This document shows positions 7,324 through 11,594 of a stretch of 11,594 bases of DNA, in pieces. The DNA lies in NCBI GenBank assembly GCA_023151335.1, contig JAKLJF010000096.1, positions 1 through 11,594 on the forward strand, written 5' to 3'. A program made the translations under genes and the position numbers. Numbering within the stretch: the stretch's first letter is position 1; every line of letters begins with the position of its first letter. The stretch comes from Thermoanaerobaculia bacterium. GTDB taxonomy: Bacteria; Bacteroidota; Bacteroidia; Chitinophagales; Saprospiraceae. The notes beneath the pieces are model-generated. The model ran no database searches. It had not been told where the DNA came from and saw only the letters and a list, made by a program, of their open reading frames with translations.

Positions 7324-7671
7324 ATGAAAATTGATTTGCCGCCGCCGGCTACTTTTACAGCTATGAGGAAGGAAAAAGACAACATCGCCGACATCCTGCG
7401 CGCCGTGGTCGATCCGGAACTGATGGTGAATATCATCGACCTGGGTCTGGTGTACGACATCCGCTGCGACGATCCGTTTACCCGCATCGACATTGATATG
7501 ACCCTTACCTCGCCCGGTTGCCCCCTGGGCGACGTGATCGTGGAAGATATGGAATACCGCTTGTTCGTGCATTACCCCGACACGGCGGTAAATATTCGGT
7601 TGGTTTGGGATCCGCCCTGGACGCCCGAGCGCCTCACCGCGGCGGGAAAAGCGGCGCTCGGCCGGGCATAA
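7324..7671 (+). CDS. MIP18/DUF59 family Fe-S cluster assembly factor (SufT/PaaD-like)
   Basis: A 115-residue cytosolic protein that is almost entirely one DUF59 domain. The visible motifs are VVDPEL (28-33), NIIDLGLVYDI (36-46), MTLTSPGCPLGD (59-70, with the key C66) and LVWDPPWTPERLT (93-105). Family members help assemble or repair iron-sulfur clusters. In a locus handling NO, which destroys such clusters, a repair role is a sensible inference. A second in-frame ATG at 7363 (MRKEKDN) would remove 13 poorly conserved residues and is an equally plausible start. The next gene begins after 15 nt, so they are likely cotranscribed. Confidence 0.88.
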   Translation: MKIDLPPPATFTAMRKEKDNIADILRAVVDPELMVNIIDLGLVYDIRCDDPFTRIDIDMTLTSPGCPLGDVIVEDMEYRLFVHYPDTAVNIRLVWDPPWTPERLTAAGKAALGRA

Positions 7672-7686
7672 ACAAGTTTTTGCGTA

Positions 7687-8616
7687 ATGAATATGATGTC
7701 TTTATTATCCAAACATAACTTGCCGGTGCTGACACTTTTCGCCGTGCTTTCCACTTCGTCTTGTGAGCGGCAAACCCCGGCGGCGGCAGCCGAAAAGCCC
7801 GTTGCGCCGTTAGCGCCCGCCGGCCGCGACTATTGGTATGGCGGTAAAGCCGAACTTAATACTTACGTGGTGGAGCAGGAACGCTACGGCGAGATCCGCC
7901 GGGCCGGGCAGGTCATGGTGTTTGTCACGGAGGACTTCTCGGCCAACAAGCAGGTCAAACTGGATGCCGCGCCGGAGGGTGGCGACCGACGGATACCGGT
8001 GCTGAAACTCAACATGATCCGCCGCTTTGAAACCGGTATCTACGATTATTCCATCATGCAATCGGTGTTTACCCCGACCGATACCCCGGGAGGCCCGGCC
8101 CGAAGCCTGAAAACCACTACGAGCATACAGGACTGGTGCGGCCAGTTATTCGTGCAATGCAACGCGGGCGCGGAGGATTACCGGGTACAATCCTTTTCCT
8201 ACTTTGAATCGGAAGGCGACACCGACGCCCGGCTTCGTCCTGGCCTGCTGGAAGATGAGTTGTGGAACCTGATCCGCCTGAACCCTGACGCCTTGACGGA
8301 TAAAGAAACGACAGTGCTGCCTTCCTCCGCTTATGCCCGCTTGCGACACAAGCCCCTGCGGCCGAAAGACGCTCAAATCGGCATCAAACGAAACGGGGCG
8401 GAAAGCGAATTACTGTTGACCTACCGGAATATCCCGCGCCGCCTTGGCATCCGGTTTGAAACGGCGTTCCCGCACCGGATTCTGGGGTGGGAAGAAACGG
8501 ACAACGGCCGCCTGTCCAGCCGGGGCGTTCTGCGCCAGACCCTGCTGAACGCCTATTGGAAACACAACGGCCGGGCCGATTCGACGTTGCGCGCCACGCT
8601 TAATCCGGGATTTTGA
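7687..8616 (+). CDS. Lipoprotein of unknown function (family often labelled 'septum formation inhibitor Maf' in Bacteroidota)
   Basis: A 309-residue predicted lipoprotein: hydrophobic segment 12-25, lipobox STSSC with C26, then a short Ala/Pro-rich linker. The mature part contains YWYGGKAELNTYVVEQ (49-64), YGEIRRAGQVMVFVTEDF (67-84), GIYDYSIMQSVF (117-128) and SIQDWCGQLFVQCN (146-159). From memory these blocks recur in a Bacteroidota family that databases often call septum formation inhibitor Maf. I see no nucleotide pyrophosphatase motifs of real Maf proteins, and a lipid anchor does not fit that enzyme, so the label is probably wrong. C151 and C158 could form a disulfide or bind metal. It lies between the DUF59 and beta-barrel genes. 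Other possible starts are the ATGs at 7693 and 7696. Confidence 0.7.
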   Translation: MNMMSLLSKHNLPVLTLFAVLSTSSCERQTPAAAAEKPVAPLAPAGRDYWYGGKAELNTYVVEQERYGEIRRAGQVMVFVTEDFSANKQVKLDAAPEGGDRRIPVLKLNMIRRFETGIYDYSIMQSVFTPTDTPGGPARSLKTTTSIQDWCGQLFVQCNAGAEDYRVQSFSYFESEGDTDARLRPGLLEDELWNLIRLNPDALTDKETTVLPSSAYARLRHKPLRPKDAQIGIKRNGAESELLLTYRNIPRRLGIRFETAFPHRILGWEETDNGRLSSRGVLRQTLLNAYWKHNGRADSTLRATLNPGF

Positions 8617-8644
8617 GGGACAGGGAAAGGGGATAAAAATTTAT

Positions 8645-8664
8645 TTAAGACAAAAAAGGATTAA
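8645..8664. promoter_or_regulatory. Degenerate inverted repeat, copy 4 (upstream of the outer-membrane protein gene)
   Basis: TTAAGA-N8-GATTAA: left half-site perfect, right half-site with two mismatches, same spacing as copies 1-3. It is 113 bp before the outer-membrane gene. Its first 11 bases match copy 3 exactly. The best -7-like sequence, TAGTTTTT at 8691-8698, is one helical turn further away than for the other copies, so function is less certain. Confidence 0.45.
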
Positions 8665-8715
8665 ATTTTGCAAAAAATTGCCTTCGGGTATAGTTTTTGC
8701 ATAAAAGACAGGTAA

Positions 8716-8740
8716 TTTGGTAAGATGATCTGCTACCAAA
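8716..8740 (+). repeat. Small inverted repeat in the leader of the outer-membrane protein gene
   Basis: TTTGGTA and TACCAAA (7-bp arms) around an 11-nt loop, 38 bp before the ATG. It could form a weak leader hairpin or be a regulator site; a chance match in AT-rich DNA is possible. Confidence 0.3.
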
Positions 8741-8777
8741 AAGTTCACCTTTTATCCTAACCAGCAAATTTTTTACG

Positions 8778-9413
8778 ATGAAAAAGTTAATCTTCCTGAC
8801 GTTATTTTGCGTCAATGTCTCCTGGGTTTCCGCGCAGTTTATCGTGAGCGGGCAATTCAACTTCGGTGTAGCGTCCGAAAAAGAAGGCGACTCCGACGAC
8901 CGGACGAGCGCGACGCTTGTTACCGTTCAACCCCGCATGGCCTTTGCCCGGGGCAAGTGGGTTTTTGGCGGCGATGTCGGCGCCACCCTGTTAGCCCGAA
9001 AAGAAGAGTTCGGCATCTTTGAAAGAAGAACCAACACCACGCTGTTCACGGTAGGGCCGTTTGCCCGGCGCGTTTGGAGACCGGTCGACGCGATGGGGGT
9101 GTGGCTGGAAGGGCAGGTGAGCGCGACCTTTGGCGCCTCGGAAGAAAATGACGACAAAACCGCCGATTATTTTAACCTGTACGCGGGTATCCGGCCGGGC
9201 GTCATCTTTTTTATCGGCAGGCATCTGTCGTTTGAAGCCTCATACGGCCGCCTGGGATTTGCCCGGGGCACGGTCACCTATCCAACCGGGGAAGAAAAGC
9301 AATCGTCTTCGCAATTCGGCCTGCTGCTGAACGACAACGCCGGCACGGCTTCCCTGCTCGACGGGTCAGCGCCTTCGAGCGGTTTCTTGTTCGGGGTGAA
9401 TTACCAGTTTTAG
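8778..9413 (+). CDS. Small outer-membrane beta-barrel protein
   Basis: A 211-residue exported protein with a typical signal peptide (KKLIFLTLFCVNVSWVSA, cut after A19). The remainder shows alternating amphipathic strands such as FIVSGQFNFGV, RMAFARGKWVFGGDVGATLLA, FTVGPFARRVW and VWLEGQVSATFG. It ends in FLFGVNYQF, whose C-terminal Phe suits recognition by the BAM machinery. Its length suits an 8- or 10-stranded barrel of the porin-family/OmpA-barrel type. I recognise no specific function. It stands alone after a 161-bp gap that contains a degenerate copy of the inverted repeat, so it may belong to the same regulon. The ATG follows an AT-rich leader without a Shine-Dalgarno sequence. Confidence 0.75.
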   Translation: MKKLIFLTLFCVNVSWVSAQFIVSGQFNFGVASEKEGDSDDRTSATLVTVQPRMAFARGKWVFGGDVGATLLARKEEFGIFERRTNTTLFTVGPFARRVWRPVDAMGVWLEGQVSATFGASEENDDKTADYFNLYAGIRPGVIFFIGRHLSFEASYGRLGFARGTVTYPTGEEKQSSSQFGLLLNDNAGTASLLDGSAPSSGFLFGVNYQF

Positions 9414-9429
9414 CGGGCGATTCAGGGGC

Positions 9430-9461
9430 TCCCCGGCGGCGGGGGTATGCATTAATTTTTT
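9430..9461 (+). terminator. Possible weak terminator after the outer-membrane protein gene
   Basis: A six-pair stem, TCCCCG with CGGGGG, around a 4-nt loop starts 17 nt after the stop. A run of six T begins at 9456, about 10 nt after the stem, which is further than in a typical intrinsic terminator. Confidence 0.3.
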
Positions 9462-9513
9462 GTCAGAAAAAAATATGTCGTAATTTTCGGACGAATTTAT
9501 CTTTAATTGTTCT

Positions 9514-9534
9514 TCAAGTTAATATGAGTCTTAG
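9514..9534. promoter_or_regulatory. Degenerate inverted repeat, copy 5 (norCB unit)
   Basis: TCAAGT-N9-TCTTAG: a weaker version of the shared motif with a spacer one base longer, 64 bp before the norC start. A -7-like TTTGTTTG at 9550-9557 (one mismatch to TAnnTTTG) lies about 26 bp from its centre, close to the spacing of copies 2 and 3. Taken alone it would not be convincing. Confidence 0.4.
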
Positions 9535-9593
9535 TTTTTAGCAAGCCCCTTTGTTTGGATAAAATCAAAACAAAGGGGCTTACTAAAAACTAA
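9531..9593. repeat. Long near-perfect inverted repeat immediately before norC
   Basis: Arms 9531-9556 and 9568-9593 are complementary over 26 positions with a single mismatch (C9542 against A9582) and an 11-nt loop. The core AAGCCCCTTTG is GC-containing while the outer part is A/T-rich. It ends 5 nt before the norC ATG. No T-run follows either arm, so it is not a standard intrinsic terminator on either strand. It may be a leader RNA stem, a regulator site or a small repeat element. Confidence 0.75.
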
Positions 9594-9598
9594 AAGGG

Positions 9599-10057
9599 AT
9601 GACTCAAGTTAAAGCGGTCCCTTTCCCGGTCATTAAAGAATTAAAGTTCGTCTCGTTGAAAAAAATATCTGTATTCATTTTCTTGCTCATCTCCTTTTTG
9701 GTTTTTTCCCTGAGCATTTATTTTATGCCTCCGTCCGGGCAACGCCGTTCTGTTTTGGCGGGACAGGGGCGTTTGGTGTGGCAGCGGTACAACTGTCAGG
9801 GTTGTCATCAGTTGTACGGGCTTGGCGGTTACCTGGGTCCCGATCTTTCCAACGTCATGTCGGCCCCGAACAAAGGCGAACCTTTGGTGCGGGCCTTTCT
9901 GAGGGCCGCGCCGCCTCCCATGCCGGTATTCCGCCTGACGGAGGAAGAAACAGAGCAGTTGATCGCTTTTTTGAAAGAAACGGATGCGAGCGGCTCCGCG
10001 GCGCCGCGCGATTTTACCATTTTGCCCACGGGCATGATTAAAAAAACAGCACGATGA
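9599..10057 (+). CDS. norC: Nitric oxide reductase cytochrome c subunit NorC
   Basis: A 152-residue membrane-anchored monohaem cytochrome c that passes electrons to NorB. One transmembrane helix (about 23-43) is followed by a periplasmic haem domain with CQGCH (66-70). The hallmark NorC stretch is present (LVWQRYNCQGCHQLYGLGGYLGPDLSNV, residues 59-86, described here by its parts LVWQRYN, QLYGLGGYLG and PDLSNV). M108 in PPMPVF is the likely axial Met, followed by the helix LTEEETEQLIAFL. The chosen ATG follows AAAAGGG with no spacer, so that is not a usable Shine-Dalgarno site; a TTG start just before the KKISVF segment is possible but less likely. The stop overlaps the norB start as ATGA, implying translational coupling. 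Confidence 0.95.
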   Translation: MTQVKAVPFPVIKELKFVSLKKISVFIFLLISFLVFSLSIYFMPPSGQRRSVLAGQGRLVWQRYNCQGCHQLYGLGGYLGPDLSNVMSAPNKGEPLVRAFLRAAPPPMPVFRLTEEETEQLIAFLKETDASGSAAPRDFTILPTGMIKKTAR

Positions 10058-11427
10058 TGGGGATGCCTACCGGCGTGAAATACCTGTACGCCGCCCTGGC
10101 GTTCCTTTGCCTGGGCTTGTTTTTCGGCCTGATTGCCGGGGTGTATTACCTCGCCCCCGATGCCCGGGCCTGGCTGCCCGGATTTGAAATGCTGCGGCCT
10201 TTGCACGTTTCTGCCGTGATGTTTTGGATATTGTTGGGCGCCACGGGCTGCGTGTATGGCGCGATGGCTCTCATGGGCCATGCGCGCGAGTGGGGGAGAG
10301 CCGGACGGGCGCAGGGTTGGCTTTGGGCCGCCGCCGCCGCCGGCATTTTCTGGTCGTACCTGAACGGCGATTTCGGCGGCCGGGAATATTGGGAGTTCAA
10401 CCCGGTGTGGGCACTGCCCCTGGCCTTGGCCTGGCTGTTGTTTTTCTATAATTATATCCGGGCGGTTCGCCGTGTCCGGCAATGGCCGGTATATCTGTGG
10501 ATGTGGATGACCGGCATCCTGTTTTTCCTGTTTGCCTTTGCCGAAAACTACCTGTGGCTGTTTCCCTATTTCCGCGAGCATTTCGTGACGGATATGACGG
10601 TGCAATGGAAGGCCAACGGCTCGCTGGTGGGCGCCTGGAACCAGTTGCTCTACGGTACTGCCTTCTTTCTCATGCAGCGTATCAGCGGAGACGCCCGGCC
10701 GGCGCGGAGCCGGATCGCTTTCGTCCTGTATTTTCTGGGGCTTTTCAACCTGATGTTCAATTGGGGGCACCATATCTACACGCTGCCAACCGCGCCGTAC
10801 GTGCGTTATACGGGTTACCTCGTGAGCATGACGGAGTGGATCATTCTTGCGCGTATCCTTTATCTCTGGAGAACCAGGATAGACGAAGGCCAAAAACATT
10901 TTCATTACTTCCCATACCGTTTTTTGGTGGCCGCCGACGTATGGCTGCTGCTGAACCTCGGCCAGGCACTGCTGATGTCGGTGCCCGCGCTCAATTTGTA
11001 CACCCATGGCACGCACGTGACAGTGGCGCACGCCATGGGCACTACCATCGGCATCAACAGCATGATCCTGTTCGCCGCTTGTTTCGAGTTCATCGGCGGG
11101 GGCTGCGCGCCCGGCCGCTGGTCGCGTATGGCGTTCTGGACGGCGCAGGCATCTTTGCTCATTTTCTGGCTCGCGCTCAACGGGGCCGGCATCGTAAAAG
11201 GCTTCTGGCAACGGGCGCCGGGCGAAGTGGTTTTTTCCGAACTGATGCGAAGCCTGCGCCCCTTCTTCTACGCGTTCTGGGTAGCCGGGGCCGGCCTGGC
11301 CGCGGCGCTGACGGTTTTGGCTCTGGGCTTGCTCCGGACGACCCGGCGCAGCGCAGTCGAAGATGCCGCCGCCGAAAACAGGCCGGTAGTTGAGCCGGTC
11401 GCAGTATATCCGGACGAACGGGGGTAG
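10054..11427 (+). CDS. norB: NorB-type haem-copper superfamily NO reductase catalytic subunit with altered active site
   Basis: A 457-residue, 12-helix membrane protein that aligns along its length with cNOR NorB. Kept: H51 (RPLHVSAVMFW, low-spin haem ligand), H239 and H240 (NWGHH, FeB ligands), E261 (SMTEW) and H326 (VAHAMG, haem b3 ligand). Changed: in the helix VI stretch TVQWKANGSLVGAWNQ, N188 stands where NorB has an FeB His, V192 and N196 where it has Glu, and in helix X the HxH becomes H-A-M, with M328 at the second low-spin haem ligand. The reaction is expected to be 2 NO to N2O with electrons from NorC. The adjacent norC argues for NO reductase, though databases may label it a cbb3-type oxidase subunit. 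HCO families with altered FeB ligands (eNOR, sNOR, gNOR, nNOR) are known; I cannot place this one from memory. No norQ or norD follows. Confidence 0.88.
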   Translation: MMGMPTGVKYLYAALAFLCLGLFFGLIAGVYYLAPDARAWLPGFEMLRPLHVSAVMFWILLGATGCVYGAMALMGHAREWGRAGRAQGWLWAAAAAGIFWSYLNGDFGGREYWEFNPVWALPLALAWLLFFYNYIRAVRRVRQWPVYLWMWMTGILFFLFAFAENYLWLFPYFREHFVTDMTVQWKANGSLVGAWNQLLYGTAFFLMQRISGDARPARSRIAFVLYFLGLFNLMFNWGHHIYTLPTAPYVRYTGYLVSMTEWIILARILYLWRTRIDEGQKHFHYFPYRFLVAADVWLLLNLGQALLMSVPALNLYTHGTHVTVAHAMGTTIGINSMILFAACFEFIGGGCAPGRWSRMAFWTAQASLLIFWLALNGAGIVKGFWQRAPGEVVFSELMRSLRPFFYAFWVAGAGLAAALTVLALGLLRTTRRSAVEDAAAENRPVVEPVAVYPDERG

Positions 11428-11438
11428 AGTCATCGCCA

Positions 11439-11471
11439 TCAACTTAATACTACTTTGCCACGTTAAGTTGA
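11439..11471. repeat. Short inverted repeat after norB
   Basis: Nine-base arms TCAACTTAA and TTAAGTTGA around a 15-nt spacer, starting 12 nt after the norB stop. There is no T-run after it. It may be the outer part of a repeat element or a weak transcript-end structure. Confidence 0.4.
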
Positions 11472-11487
11472 ATGCTCCTGCCGAGCG

Positions 11488-11594
11488 TTGTCATTCTGAG
11501 GCACAGCCGAAGAATCCGGGGCTGAAGGCCTCATTTTTAAATTTTTAATCGGGCCTTCGACCCCGGATTCTTCGGCTGTGCCTCAGAATGACAA
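11488..11594. repeat. Long intergenic palindromic element with 43-nt arms
   Basis: Arms 11488-11530 and 11552-11594 are inverted copies with two adjacent mismatches (CT against TC near the inner end) around a 21-nt AT-rich loop. The outer sequence TTGTCATTCTGAGGCACAGC followed by CGAAGAATC resembles a repeat family that I recall as scattered in intergenic DNA of Bacteroidota and other bacteria. No transposase is nearby. The element may continue past the window edge. As RNA it would form a very stable hairpin that could end or protect the norCB transcript. Confidence 0.85.

Noticed and set aside
9531..9593. Reading the palindrome before norC as an intrinsic terminator
   Set aside because: No T-run follows the stem on either strand, and it lies 5 nt before a start codon and 118 bp after the previous stop.
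10482..11393. 303-codon plus-strand frame within norB
   Set aside because: A +1-type shadow frame inside norB. The norB frame carries the haem ligands and membrane helices.
9829..11442. 537-codon open frame on the minus strand opposite norB
   Set aside because: It is antisense to clear norC and norB coding sequence, its product is rich in Gln, His, Pro and Arg without recognisable domains, and long antisense frames are common in GC-rich genes.
1..11594. CRISPR array, tRNA, rRNA or transposase gene
   Set aside because: I found no regularly spaced direct repeats, no cloverleaf or rRNA-like sequence and no transposase or integrase motifs in the translated frames.

Overview
The window looks like a denitrification and nitrogen-oxide respiration locus from a member of the Bacteroidota. 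Four things point there. Starts mostly lack a Shine-Dalgarno sequence. Several upstream regions carry the phylum's TAnnTTTG -7 promoter element. Many secreted products are lipoproteins. The NorB-type subunit and the 309-residue lipoprotein have close relatives, as I remember them, mainly in this phylum. Coding DNA is fairly GC-rich and the gene-free gaps are AT-rich. I cannot name the genus.

Layout. Minus strand, 1-2907: a two-gene unit of a membrane-anchored di-haem cytochrome c followed by narG (N-terminal 685 residues; the rest lies off the left edge). 2908-3300 is a divergent control region. Plus strand, 3301-5437: a DUF1858/DUF2249 protein and a 12-helix membrane protein of the NnrS / haem-copper oxidase subunit I type. 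Minus strand, 5434-7213: an MbnP-like lipoprotein followed by a MauG/MbnH-like di-haem lipoprotein. Plus strand, 7324-9413: a MIP18/DUF59 iron-sulfur assembly factor, a lipoprotein of unknown function, and a small outer-membrane beta-barrel. Plus strand, 9599-11427: norC and norB, overlapping by 4 nt. 11428-11594 holds inverted repeats, the last with 43-nt arms.

How the genes fit together. NarG reduces nitrate to nitrite and NorBC reduces NO to N2O; no nitrite reductase and no NosZ lie in the window. The MbnP/MauG-type pair suggests periplasmic copper handling. The DUF59 protein suggests Fe-S cluster assembly or repair under nitrosative stress.

The two most notable signals are these. (1) A 20-bp inverted repeat, TTAAGW-N8-TCTTAA, occurs three times with strongly matching half-sites, and twice in weaker form. 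Copies precede five of the six gene starts that follow a gap, and the one in 7214-7323 serves a divergent pair, so all transcription units are covered; this looks like a shared nitrogen-oxide or oxygen regulon. (2) The NorB subunit departs from canonical cNOR: Asn replaces one FeB histidine, two active-site glutamates are missing, and Met replaces the second histidine of the helix X HxH motif.
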